Shown: positions 32,758-40,858 of the stretch, piece by piece
Layout: every line of letters begins with the position of its first letter
Position numbering within the stretch: the first letter of the stretch is position 1
From: an uncultured Clostridia bacterium
GTDB taxonomy: Bacteria > Bacillota > Clostridia > Christensenellales > Borkfalkiaceae
Assembly: GCA_947630705.1 (NCBI GenBank)
Contig: CANRIK010000006.1
Coordinates: forward strand, 19,302-83,301
Reading direction: 5' to 3'
Length of the DNA: 64,000 nt
Notes under the pieces: model-generated
Database searches by the model: none
What the model was told of the DNA's origin: nothing
Seen by the model: only the letters and a program-made list of their open reading frames with translations
Program-made: the position numbers and the translations under genes

Positions 32758-33522
32758 TTGATAAAAGTACTCAATCTGAAATCTGTTTTAACTTGCGTTT
32801 TTGCTCTCGCGCTCGTCGCGGTGCTCTGCATTTCCGTGCATTTCACGGGCGCATACGCCGTTTACTATAACCTCTCGCCTCGCCTCTTGCCCATTTACAG
32901 CGTGGAGAGGGAAGACAAGGTGATATCCGTCACATTCGACTGCGCTTGGGGCGTGGAGCATACGGACGCCATACTTTCCGCCCTCAAAACTTCCGACGTC
33001 CGCGCAACCTTTTTCATGGTCGAATTCTGGACGGAAAAATATCCCGAGTACGTTAAAAAAATAGACGAAAGCGGCTGTGAAATAGGCACTCATTCGGCGA
33101 CGCACAGTTACATGTCAAAGCTGAACGCCGAGGAAATACGCCTCGAACTTACCACCTCTTCGGAGGCAATAGAGGAGATAACCGGCAAAGAGGTGGAACT
33201 GTTCCGCGCGCCCTTCGGCGACTATGACGACGAACTCATAAAGACTGCCGCCGAACTCGGCTATCATACCATTCAATGGGACGTGGACAGTCTCGATTGG
33301 AAGGATCTTTCCGCTTCCGATATCGCCATGCGAGTCATAAACAAAGTGCGAAGCGGATCGATAATACTTATGCACAACAACGGCCTGCACACGGCGGAAT
33401 CCCTTCCGATAATTTTGGAAACGCTCAAAAACAGAGGCTACACTTTTGTGCCAGTCGGCGAGCTGATATACAGAGAGAACTATTCCATGGACTCCGACGG
33501 CAGACAGCGTCCCTCAACCTGA
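32758..33522 (+). CDS. Polysaccharide deacetylase, PdaB-like
   Basis: A 254-residue NodB-fold protein with an N-terminal membrane anchor or signal (about 5-28). Motif 1 is VTFDCAWGVEHTDAIL: the second Asp of the usual TFDDG is not present, as in PdaB (FDISWGD). Motif 2 is GTHSATHSYM with the two metal His, motif 3 is LFRAPFGDYDD and the C-terminal His is in IILMHNNG. PdaB acts on spore cortex or cell-wall glycan in Bacillus. The start is TTG 32758, 5 nt after AGGAG, rather than the unsupported GTG at 32704. Confidence 0.82.
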   Translation: MIKVLNLKSVLTCVFALALVAVLCISVHFTGAYAVYYNLSPRLLPIYSVEREDKVISVTFDCAWGVEHTDAILSALKTSDVRATFFMVEFWTEKYPEYVKKIDESGCEIGTHSATHSYMSKLNAEEIRLELTTSSEAIEEITGKEVELFRAPFGDYDDELIKTAAELGYHTIQWDVDSLDWKDLSASDIAMRVINKVRSGSIILMHNNGLHTAESLPIILETLKNRGYTFVPVGELIYRENYSMDSDGRQRPST

Positions 33523-33628
33523 AAGAGCCGCGTTCAAAGCATCAGGGCCGCGGCATTGGGAGAGAAACAGTCCCGACAGAACGGGAGAGATAACAATTCC
33601 GACAGAAATACATTATATGGAGGCATAT

Positions 33629-34315
33629 ATGAATTACAATACAGAGAAGAACAACAAGGTGTATCTTTACGGGGAAATAGTCTCCGAGGCGAAGTTTTCC
33701 CACGAGGTGTACGGCGAGGGCTTTTACGAGTTTTACGTCAAGGTTATGAGGCTCTCCGGTCAGGCGGATATACTTCCCGTCACGGTATCGGAGCGGATAA
33801 TGACGCCGGAGATGTCAGTAGGCGGCACGATATGCGCGCTGGGACAGTTCAGAAGCTATAACAAGCTCGAAAACGGCAAGTCTCGGCTCATGCTCACGGT
33901 GTTCATACGCGAACTGCTCGAAACTCCCGCCGGAAAGAATCCGAATTCCATAGTTCTTTCGGGGTATATCTGCAAGCCGCCGGTGTATCGCACCACGCCG
34001 TTCAACAGGGAAATAGCAGACCTGCTTATCGCCGTCAACAGAAGCTATAACAAATCGGATTATATTCCGGCGATAGCGTGGGGCAGAAACGCGAGATTTG
34101 TAAGAAATCTCTCCGTCGGCGACAGGGTTGCGCTGTCCGGCAGAATACAGAGCCGGGAATATCAGAAAAAACAGCCCGACGAAAGTTTTGTGACGATGAC
34201 TGCATATGAGGTTTCCGTCTCCAAACTTGCGGCGTTCGACGACGATTCCGAGTTCGATATCGAAGAGGAATTCGACCTTTATTCGTCGCCGAGAGCCTAC
34301 GAAAATACCGATTGA
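33629..34315 (+). CDS. Single-stranded DNA-binding protein with two OB folds
   Basis: A 228-residue protein. Residues 110-195 match SSB: IVLSGYICKPPVYRTTPFNR, IAVNRSYNKSDYIPAIAWGR and the GxxVxxSGRIQSREY strand. The first 105 residues look like a second, divergent OB fold (KVYLYGEIVSEAKFSHEVYG ... ICALGQFRSY). The tail is acidic but lacks the DDIPF tip of housekeeping SSB. The start MNYNTEK at 33629 follows GGAGG by 5 nt. Its partner and role are unknown. The main ssb gene is not in this window. Confidence 0.75.
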   Translation: MNYNTEKNNKVYLYGEIVSEAKFSHEVYGEGFYEFYVKVMRLSGQADILPVTVSERIMTPEMSVGGTICALGQFRSYNKLENGKSRLMLTVFIRELLETPAGKNPNSIVLSGYICKPPVYRTTPFNREIADLLIAVNRSYNKSDYIPAIAWGRNARFVRNLSVGDRVALSGRIQSREYQKKQPDESFVTMTAYEVSVSKLAAFDDDSEFDIEEEFDLYSSPRAYENTD

Positions 34316-34355
34316 TCGACCGGGCCCGTCCGCCTTCGGAATGTAAATTTTAATT

Positions 34356-34377
34356 CCGTCCGTCGGACGGTTTTTTT
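34356..34377 (+). terminator. Terminator of the SSB-like gene
   Basis: CCGTCC, GTC loop, GGACGG, then seven T. The T run leads straight into the next promoter. Confidence 0.88.
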
Positions 34378-34379
34378 GT

Positions 34380-34408
34380 TTGACTATTTTTGTGCGTCGC
34401 ACTATAAT
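34380..34408 (+). promoter_or_regulatory. Promoter of the MATE gene, apparently leaderless
   Basis: TTGACT, exactly 17 nt, then TATAAT. The -10 box ends 8 nt before the ATG at 34417, so transcription should start within 0-3 nt of the start codon. The sequence before the ATG (GTTTGAGT) has no Shine-Dalgarno. Confidence 0.8.
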
Positions 34409-34416
34409 GTTTGAGT

Positions 34417-35799
34417 ATGCAAAAGACAAGCACTGTGGATTTGACAAACGGAGGGGTGTGGCGCACTCTTCTCAAATATACTTTGCCGCTCTTCGGCTGC
34501 GCGATGGTGCAACAGCTCTATTCGCTTGTGGACCTTCTTGTAGTCGGCAATTTCTCCTATGACGGCGCGCTCTCGGTGGACGCCATAGGCAATGCCACAA
34601 ATGTAATCAATATTCTTCTCGCTTTTGCGATAGGCGCAAACGGCGGCTGTTCGGTCATAATAGCCAAACATTTCGGAGCAAAGAACAATTTAAAAGTGCG
34701 CGAGACGGCAAACACCGCCGTCATAGCCTTTTCCGTAATGTGCGCGGTGATAATGACGTTGGGGCTGGGGTTTGCTCCGCAATTACTTACGGCGTTGAGC
34801 GTTCACGGCAGTTATTTCGACATGTGCCTCGAATATCTGTACATATATACCGGTTCTCTGCCGTTCATATTTCTGTATAACGTTGGCTGCGGCGTATGCT
34901 CGGCTCTCGGCGACTCCGTAACGCCCTTCATATTCCTTGTTATTTCATCCGTTCTTAACGTCGTGCTCGATTTGATTTTTGTGTGCGCACTGCACCTCGA
35001 CGTGGCCGGCGCGGCGTGGGCGACCTTCATTTCGCAGGTGATTTCCGGCTTGCTTACGCTGATAGTGCTCGTAAGAAAGCTCAAAGCCATTCGCCCCGAT
35101 ACGAAGCCGAAGAAGTTCGACGGAGTGATTTTGAGAGATCTTGTAGTCACTTCCGTGCCCATAATCTTACAGCAGTCCTTCGTTTCGGTGGGCAATTTCT
35201 TCGTTATGAAGAGAATAAACATGCTCGGCGAGGACGCAACGTGCGGCTTTACGACCGCATTCAAACTCGTAACGATGTCCAACAGCGGCGTTATAAACAT
35301 GACCAACGGTCTGGCAAACTTTGCCTCGCAGAACAAGGCGGCCGGCAAGTTCGAGCGCATACGTTTGGGCTATCTTGCCGTTCTTTGCATGACAATGGCG
35401 GTGACCGCCGTGTTTATGATCATGCTGATTGCCTTTCCGGAGCCGTTTACAAGGCTGTTCGTCCAGAGCGAAAAACTAACCGACGCGGCTTTGGAATATT
35501 CCAAGCAGTTCCTCGTAATAGTATCGGCGTTTCTTCCCACGGTCTGCATAAAAATCGTCTCCGACGGAGCCGTCCGCGGCTGCGGCGGCAATGTAGGCTT
35601 TACAGTAAGCACGTTTACCGATCTTATACTGCGCGTTGCGCTCGTGTATCTTCTTACGGAGGTCGGCTGGGGCTTTTCGGGAGTCTGCTGGGCGTGGGCG
35701 ATAGGTTGGTCCGTAAGCATGATGCTCGCGGTGGTTTTCTATGTCAGAATAAGGTGTCTGCGCGGCGTCAAAATATTTCCGCGCAAAAACTTGACTTGA
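34417..35799 (+). CDS. MATE-family multidrug/cation antiporter
   Basis: A 460-residue, 12-helix MatE protein. It begins NGGVWRTLLKYTLPLFGCAM with the family motif LVVGNFSYDGALSVDAIGNA, and has internal two-fold symmetry between residues 1-230 and 240-460. It belongs to the NorM/DinF-like exporters, driven by Na+ or H+. The ATG at 34417 is used because the TTG two codons upstream would precede the predicted transcription start. The gene has its own promoter and a hairpin downstream. Confidence 0.9.
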   Translation: MQKTSTVDLTNGGVWRTLLKYTLPLFGCAMVQQLYSLVDLLVVGNFSYDGALSVDAIGNATNVINILLAFAIGANGGCSVIIAKHFGAKNNLKVRETANTAVIAFSVMCAVIMTLGLGFAPQLLTALSVHGSYFDMCLEYLYIYTGSLPFIFLYNVGCGVCSALGDSVTPFIFLVISSVLNVVLDLIFVCALHLDVAGAAWATFISQVISGLLTLIVLVRKLKAIRPDTKPKKFDGVILRDLVVTSVPIILQQSFVSVGNFFVMKRINMLGEDATCGFTTAFKLVTMSNSGVINMTNGLANFASQNKAAGKFERIRLGYLAVLCMTMAVTAVFMIMLIAFPEPFTRLFVQSEKLTDAALEYSKQFLVIVSAFLPTVCIKIVSDGAVRGCGGNVGFTVSTFTDLILRVALVYLLTEVGWGFSGVCWAWAIGWSVSMMLAVVFYVRIRCLRGVKIFPRKNLT

Positions 35800-35852
35800 A
35801 CTTCCCGTATATGATAAAATATATTAAAGGCGGCGGAATGTCGCGGTTTTTT

Positions 35853-35876
35853 GGGCGCCTCGTTTATGAGGCGCCC
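35853..35876 (+). terminator. Hairpin after the MATE gene / in the leuA leader
   Basis: GGGCGCCTC, loop GTTTAT, GAGGCGCCC, followed by GAATTTATAAT. The T tail is weak. It may end the MATE transcript. Downstream TTATAATCGTAAG (35881) and TTATAATCGGAAG (35932) form a near-identical pair 51 bp apart, each holding a -10-like TATAAT. No T-box or leader peptide was found before leuA. Confidence 0.5.
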
Positions 35877-36005
35877 GAATTTATAATCGTAAGGTCTGAA
35901 AAAATCTGTAAAAATTCAGCTGTAATTGATTTTATAATCGGAAGATTGACAGAACCCGTCGATTCGGCCGCACGCCTACCCCAATGTTCAGTTATAGGTA
36001 TAAAA

Positions 36006-37670
36006 ATGAACTATAAAAAGTATACAACTCAATATTTTATGCCCCCCGAACGCTGCATGGATTGGGCGAATAAGGATAAAATCGACCGCGCTCCCATTTG
36101 GTGCTCGGTGGATTTGAGAGACGGCAATCAGAGCCTCATCGAGCCAATGGACGAAAAGACGAAAATCGAATTTTTCAAATTGCTCGTCGAACTCGGTTTC
36201 AAAGAGATAGAAGTGGGCTTTCCGGCGGCGTCCGATACCGAATTTTCTTTTCTGCGCACTCTTATAGAGCAGAACCTCATTCCCGACGACGTTACCGTTC
36301 AGGTGCTTACGCAGGCGAGGGAGCACATAATAAAAAGGACTTTCGAGGCTCTTGAAGGCGCGAAAAACGTAATTGTGCACGTGTACAATTCGACATCTCT
36401 CGCTCAACGTCGGCAGGTATTCAAAAAGAGCGAGGAAGAAATAAAGAAGATAGCCACCGACGGCGCTCGTCTGCTTAAAGAACTCACCGAAAAGGCCGGG
36501 GCCGGCTACCGTTTCGAATATTCTCCCGAGTCGTTTACGGGCACGGAGCCGGAGTACGCGCTCGAAGTCGTAAACGCCGTGCTCGACATATGGCGGCCCA
36601 CGCCTCAAAGGAAGGCCGTGATAAACCTTCCGGCGACCGTAGAAAACGCCATACCGCACGTGTATGCGCAACAGGTGGAATACATAAACAAACACATAAA
36701 CTACCGCGATTCGGTGGTGCTCTCTCTGCATCCTCACAACGACCGCGGTTGCGGCGTGGCGGCGGCAGAGCTCGGGTTGCTTGCCGGAGCCGACAGGATA
36801 GAGGGCACTCTCTTCGGCAACGGAGAGAGGACGGGCAACGTGGATATAATAACCCTCGCAATGAACATGTTCTCGCAGGGAGTGGACCCGAAGCTCAATC
36901 TCGACAATATGCCCTTTGTCGCCGAGATGTACAAAAATTTCACGGGCATGCCCGTAAATCCCCGTCAGCCCTATGCCGGCGAGTTGGTGTTTGCGGCTTT
37001 CTCCGGTTCCCATCAGGACGCGATAGCAAAGGGAATGGAATTCCGCAAGACGGATAGCGCGCTCTGGACGGTGCCCTATCTGCCTATCGACCCGAAGGAC
37101 GTCGGCAGGGAGTACGATTCCGACGTTATACGCATAAATTCCCAGTCAGGAAAGGGCGGAGTGGGATACGTTATGAAGTCCGTATACGGTATAGATATGC
37201 CCGTCAAGATGAAAGAGGCCATGGGCTATGCCGCAAAAGCCGTCTCCGACAGAGAGCATAAGGAGCTCAAACCCGACGAACTGTACAAAATCTTCGATGA
37301 TAAATTCGTGCGCGCCCGCTCCGTTTTCGACGTAACAGAGTGCCATTTCAGACAGGTCAACGGAATAGAGGCCACCGTAACGGTGTTCGGCGGCGGTCGC
37401 GAGAGCGTTGTAAAGGCAAACGGCAACGGCAGGCTCGACGCCTTCTCCAACGCCGTTAAAAAATACATAGACGCCGAATACAAGCTGATAGGTTACGAAC
37501 AGCACGCTATGACCGATTCTTCGCGTTCGAAAGCTATTTCCTATATAGGGGTTGAGAACGGCGGAGGAGTGTATTGGGGAGCCGGCATAGACGACGATAT
37601 AATAAAGAGCAGCTATAAAGCGCTCGTCTCCGCTGTCAACAACATGCTTTCGGAAAAATCCGACAAATAA
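36006..37670 (+). CDS. leuA: 2-isopropylmalate synthase, yeast/actinobacterial type
   Basis: A 554-residue enzyme of the long LeuA class. The start has [20 protein letters not shown] and [13 protein letters not shown], matching the yeast-type family ([20 protein letters not shown] in actinobacteria). The metal motif is SLHPHNDRG at about 240, with [10 protein letters not shown] after it. The C-terminal LeuA dimer/regulatory domain lies at about 425-550. It condenses acetyl-CoA and 2-oxoisovalerate. The start ATG 36006 follows AGGT; the ORF track extension upstream is a shadow of the MATE gene. No other leu genes are adjacent. Confidence 0.93.
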   Translation: [554 protein letters not shown]

Positions 37671-37699
37671 ATTTCACATTCGCTGACGGAGCGGCGCGC

Positions 37700-37728
37700 T
37701 TGACTTGCGTTCCGCACAGTGATATAAT
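37700..37728 (+). promoter_or_regulatory. Promoter of lgt
   Basis: TTGACT, 17 nt, TATAAT. The start is expected near 37735, giving a leader of about 88 nt with GGGAGGAG before the lgt ATG. Confidence 0.8.
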
Positions 37729-37822
37729 TTGCCTTGTAATGTCAGGAACCGCTTATGTCGGCGCAGGAGTGCGTAAAGCGGTTTTCGGCAAAGCAAAAAT
37801 AAAAATTACGGGAGGAGTGATT

Positions 37823-38806
37823 ATGCATCCCGAAGCACTTATATATTTTACGTCGGACAGGAGCGCCGACGCGCCCGGTATCTATCCCTACGGCCTTTGC
37901 ATGGCCGGCGGAATAGTGCTGTGTTTCGCTTTTTTGCTGTTCACCATGTGGAAAAAGAAATTCAACGAGGGCGCAATAGATAAAATTCTGATAATAGGCG
38001 TGTTCGGAACGGGCTTCGGCATATTCGCCGCACTGCTCTTTCAGTCCATGTACAATTACATCGCCGAACCGGAAAAAGGCTTCCGACTTGGCGGCATGAC
38101 CTTTATAGGCGGTCTTATAGGCGGCGTGGTAAGTTTTCTTGCCGTGTATTTTCTGTATATATACGTCATCGCTCCGCGCACAAAGATCAAATTCCTCAAA
38201 AACAATATGAACGCTACTCTGACCGACGCGCTTCCGTTCATACCCATAGGCATATGTATAGCTCACGCGTTCGGCAGACTCGGCTGTTTCTTCGCCGGCT
38301 GTTGCTACGGTCTGCCCAGCGATCAGTTCAATACTTGGGGACTTCCTTGCGCGAATGCATATCATAGTTACAGCTGGGTGGATACTGACGGAATAGCGCA
38401 CTCCGTATATGATTGGACGGGAATAAATGTAATTCCCACACAGCTCTACGAAATGTTCTTCCTCATTCTGCTCGCGGCGGTCATGGCTCTGCTGTATTTT
38501 AAATTCCGCTTGAATTACAATTTCTCCGTATACATGATTTCTTACGGAATATGGAGATTCCTCATAGAATTTATCCGCGGCGACGTGCGCGGCGAGTTTA
38601 TAGGCACCGCACTCTATCCCTCGCAGATTTGGTCGATAGTTATGGTGATTGCCGGAGTCGGATATATTTTCCTTCAAAAATATGTATTGGCAGACAAAAT
38701 GAAGCATCCCGAGCTTGCGGTTGCCGCGGCCTCCGAAGGTTCTTCGGCCGAAAATCAAGACAATGCGGCGGAGGATTCGTCGGAACCTCCCGTTGACTCC
38801 GAATGA
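37823..38806 (+). CDS. lgt: Prolipoprotein diacylglyceryl transferase
   Basis: A 327-residue, roughly seven-helix membrane enzyme that attaches diacylglycerol to the lipobox Cys of prolipoproteins. The family segment HAFGRLGCFFAGCCYGLPSD replaces the proteobacterial GRxGNFxNxE with the Cys-rich form common in Clostridia. VIPTQLYEMFF corresponds to RPSQLYE, and RFLIEFIRGD follows. A charged Ala/Glu/Ser tail of about 35 residues is extra. The predicted lipoproteins ApbE, S41 protease and LRR protein in this window are likely substrates. Confidence 0.9.
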   Translation: MHPEALIYFTSDRSADAPGIYPYGLCMAGGIVLCFAFLLFTMWKKKFNEGAIDKILIIGVFGTGFGIFAALLFQSMYNYIAEPEKGFRLGGMTFIGGLIGGVVSFLAVYFLYIYVIAPRTKIKFLKNNMNATLTDALPFIPIGICIAHAFGRLGCFFAGCCYGLPSDQFNTWGLPCANAYHSYSWVDTDGIAHSVYDWTGINVIPTQLYEMFFLILLAAVMALLYFKFRLNYNFSVYMISYGIWRFLIEFIRGDVRGEFIGTALYPSQIWSIVMVIAGVGYIFLQKYVLADKMKHPELAVAAASEGSSAENQDNAAEDSSEPPVDSE

Positions 38807-38851
38807 CCTATGGCTTCTGTTCCATGTCCGAATATAATAAACCGATATAAA

Positions 38852-38887
38852 TTTTGCGGCGGCGCGACCTTTCGCGCCGCCGCAAAA
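38852..38887 (+). terminator. Terminator of lgt
   Basis: A 16-bp perfect stem TTTTGCGGCGGCGCGA / TCGCGCCGCCGCAAAA with a CCTT loop, then ATTTATTT. Confidence 0.85.
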
Positions 38888-38893
38888 ATTTAT

Positions 38894-38922
38894 TTGACTA
38901 AACAGCCTCTTTAAATTATAAT
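38894..38922 (+). promoter_or_regulatory. Promoter of apbE, apparently leaderless
   Basis: TTGACT, exactly 17 nt, TATAAT. The -10 box ends 6 nt before the GTG at 38929 (ATCATT then GTG), so the mRNA should begin at or next to the start codon. No Shine-Dalgarno is present. Confidence 0.8.
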
Positions 38923-38928
38923 ATCATT

Positions 38929-40125
38929 GTGAAAAAGTCGTTTGCACTCGTTACAGCTTTCATAATTTCATTGATTTCGGCGTTTGCGCTCCTCTCGGGC
39001 TGCGCCTTCGACGCGGAGTATGGATATAGGAGCAAAACATATTACGGGGTCATGAATTCATTGGCGGAGCTGACCGTTTACGATACGTTTACAGTAAACG
39101 GCGTGGCCGACAACGAGAAAGCAGATAAATTCATCATGGTGGCCGACGAGACGGAAACTTTGCTCCGCGGTCTCGACAGCTCGCTCTCCACGGCCTATGA
39201 AAATTCCGATATCTCTCGCTTCAACGCGGCGGAGGGCGGAACGGAAGTGGAGATAGGGGAGGACGCCTACAACGTTCTTTCCGTTGCAATGGAGATATAC
39301 CGGCTCACCGACGGATATTACAATCCGGCGGTATATTACAGCGTCAGAGCCTACGGTTTCAACGGCGGAACGGAGCCCAAGGATTTTTCCGAACTCCCCT
39401 CCGATGACGTCTTGTCGGGCTATACGCAGCTCTCTTCGAAGTTTTCCGAACTCGTCCTTTCGAACAGGGACGGGAAGTACTATGCGTTGAAACCGGAGTC
39501 GGTGACAGTCGGCGGAGAGGTGTTGCCCATGCGGCTCGATTTGGGCGGAGTCGGCAAGGGTTACGCCGCGGACAAGGTGGAACAACTGCTTGAAGATAAC
39601 GGCTATAAATACTTCAAATTCAATTTTGCTTCGAGTTCCGTAAGTTTCGGCAGATTTCCGAGCGAAGAGGAGACTTTCAGACTCGGACTTTCCAACCCTC
39701 GGAAAGAGGAAGAGGGCGCGCCGATAACTTATATGAGCCTTGACGTTTGCGACGCTTCGGTGTCCTCGTCTGCGGACGACGTGAATTTCTACACGCTCAC
39801 GGACGCCAACGGCGAAGAACGGCGGTTTTGCCATATCTTCAACCCGTTCACGGGAAGGCCGATTGACAGCGGAATAATGTCGGCTACCGTAATAGGCGGA
39901 AAGGCCGCCGAAAACGACGCTCTCACAACGGCTATTATGGCGATGGGAGTGGATAAAGCAATAAGTTTTATAGACGAGAAATTGACCGAAGGCCCCTTCG
40001 AGAGACGCGTAGCGTTCTCCTTTGCCGACGATTCCGGCTATAAATTCTATACGAACATTCCCGAAGGCGAATACATTGCAGATTCCGAAAACTTCACCCC
40101 TATAAAAAACAGCGCACTCCGTTAA
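38929..40125 (+). CDS. apbE: FAD:protein FMN transferase ApbE, lipoprotein form
   Basis: A 398-residue protein. The signal peptide ends in a good lipobox (ALLSGC), placing it outside the membrane. ApbE motifs are YNPAVYYSVRAYGF, LDLGGVGKGYAADKV and the metal/flavin region near HIFNPFTGRP followed by SATVIGGKAAENDALTTA. ApbE transfers FMN from FAD to a Thr/Ser of target proteins. The rnfG and rnfD products encoded opposite carry such sites, so they are the likely substrates. Translation starts at GTG. The next gene begins 22 nt downstream. Confidence 0.9.
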   Translation: MKKSFALVTAFIISLISAFALLSGCAFDAEYGYRSKTYYGVMNSLAELTVYDTFTVNGVADNEKADKFIMVADETETLLRGLDSSLSTAYENSDISRFNAAEGGTEVEIGEDAYNVLSVAMEIYRLTDGYYNPAVYYSVRAYGFNGGTEPKDFSELPSDDVLSGYTQLSSKFSELVLSNRDGKYYALKPESVTVGGEVLPMRLDLGGVGKGYAADKVEQLLEDNGYKYFKFNFASSSVSFGRFPSEEETFRLGLSNPRKEEEGAPITYMSLDVCDASVSSSADDVNFYTLTDANGEERRFCHIFNPFTGRPIDSGIMSATVIGGKAAENDALTTAIMAMGVDKAISFIDEKLTEGPFERRVAFSFADDSGYKFYTNIPEGEYIADSENFTPIKNSALR

Positions 40126-40147
40126 AGGCTGTGCCCCGAAAAAAATT

Positions 40148-40606
40148 ATGTCTTTAAAAAAGGTTGAATCAGTTAAAAAGGACAGAGGTTTCAAACTTGC
40201 CGACCTCATAATATACGCGGTTATCGCTCTTGCCGTCTTGTCGCTGTTTTTGACCGTATTTCTCACCCGAAACGATTCGCCGCTCAAAGGCGTGCGAATA
40301 TTCATAGAGGACAAGGAAGTGTTCGTCTGCGACTTCGAAAGTTCGGAATACTCCGTCTCCGACGAACGCGCGACGGTAGTCGAGGGTCAGACTCTCGAAG
40401 TAAAAATAACCGTAAACAGCGGTTACAATATAGTATCGATAGATATGTCGGCGCGCACCGCGAAGGTGACAGAGGCCGATTGCAGCGGCCGAGACTGCGT
40501 GCATACGCCCGAAATAAAGGATAGCGGCGGAATAATTTATTGCTCTCCGCACTCCGTCAGAGTGGAACCTTTCGGATACGAGCCGGACAACTCGGTCATT
40601 GTTTGA
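40148..40606 (+). CDS. NusG domain II-like membrane protein
   Basis: A 152-residue protein with one N-terminal transmembrane helix (about 20-43, IIYAVIALAVLSLFLTVFLT) and an extracytoplasmic NusG-II-type beta domain. The Cys motif is EADCSGRDCVHTPEI followed by IIYCSPHSVRV. Such NusG-II proteins recur beside ApbE and Rnf/Gx-transporter genes in Bacillota; their exact role is not settled. The three cysteines may form a redox or metal site. It is co-transcribed with apbE. Confidence 0.8.
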   Translation: MSLKKVESVKKDRGFKLADLIIYAVIALAVLSLFLTVFLTRNDSPLKGVRIFIEDKEVFVCDFESSEYSVSDERATVVEGQTLEVKITVNSGYNIVSIDMSARTAKVTEADCSGRDCVHTPEIKDSGGIIYCSPHSVRVEPFGYEPDNSVIV

Positions 40607-40660
40607 TTGTGCCGAAAGGCAAAAGTATATGAATTCAAAACTCCGTTTAATCGGATAAAT

Positions 40661-40803
40661 GAAAATACAATGATATGGCAGAAATGCATTGATATAGTAA
40701 AAATACAGTGATATAGAAAAAAATACAGCGATATAGAAAAAAAATACAGCGATATAGAAAAAATACAGTGATATAGAAAAAATACAGTGATATAAAAAAA
40801 TAA
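40661..40803 (+). repeat. AT-rich minisatellite, about 7 units
   Basis: Tandem units of about 18-24 bp with core ATACAG(T/C)GATATAG followed by 4-8 A. The five right-hand units are nearly identical; the two left-hand units (ATACAATGATATGG and ATGCATTGATATAG) have decayed. The array fills the gap between the NusG-II gene and the rnf terminator, with its A runs forming the T run of that terminator on the minus strand. Confidence 0.9.
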
Positions 40804-40836
40804 AAAGCGCGCTCCGCTTACCGCGGAGCGCGCTTT
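40804..40836 (-). terminator. Terminator of the rnf operon
   Basis: A 14-bp stem AAAGCGCGCTCCGC / GCGGAGCGCGCTTT with a TTACC loop. On the minus strand it runs into TTATTTTTTTATATC contributed by the minisatellite. Confidence 0.88.
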
Positions 40837-40858
40837 ATGGTTTTAGCAATTTTTTCAG

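Noticed and set aside
34983-36005. Long in-frame extension upstream of leuA in the ORF track
   Set aside because: It overlaps the MATE gene in another frame and is Arg/Ser-rich; LeuA begins at 36006 with family-conserved sequence.
35800-36005. Leu T-box or leader peptide before leuA
   Set aside because: No AGGTGG T-box element, no AGAG/AGTA stem I motifs and no Leu-rich short ORF.
40661-40803. CRISPR array
   Set aside because: Units are contiguous 18-24 bp with A runs between them and no unique spacers; no cas genes nearby.
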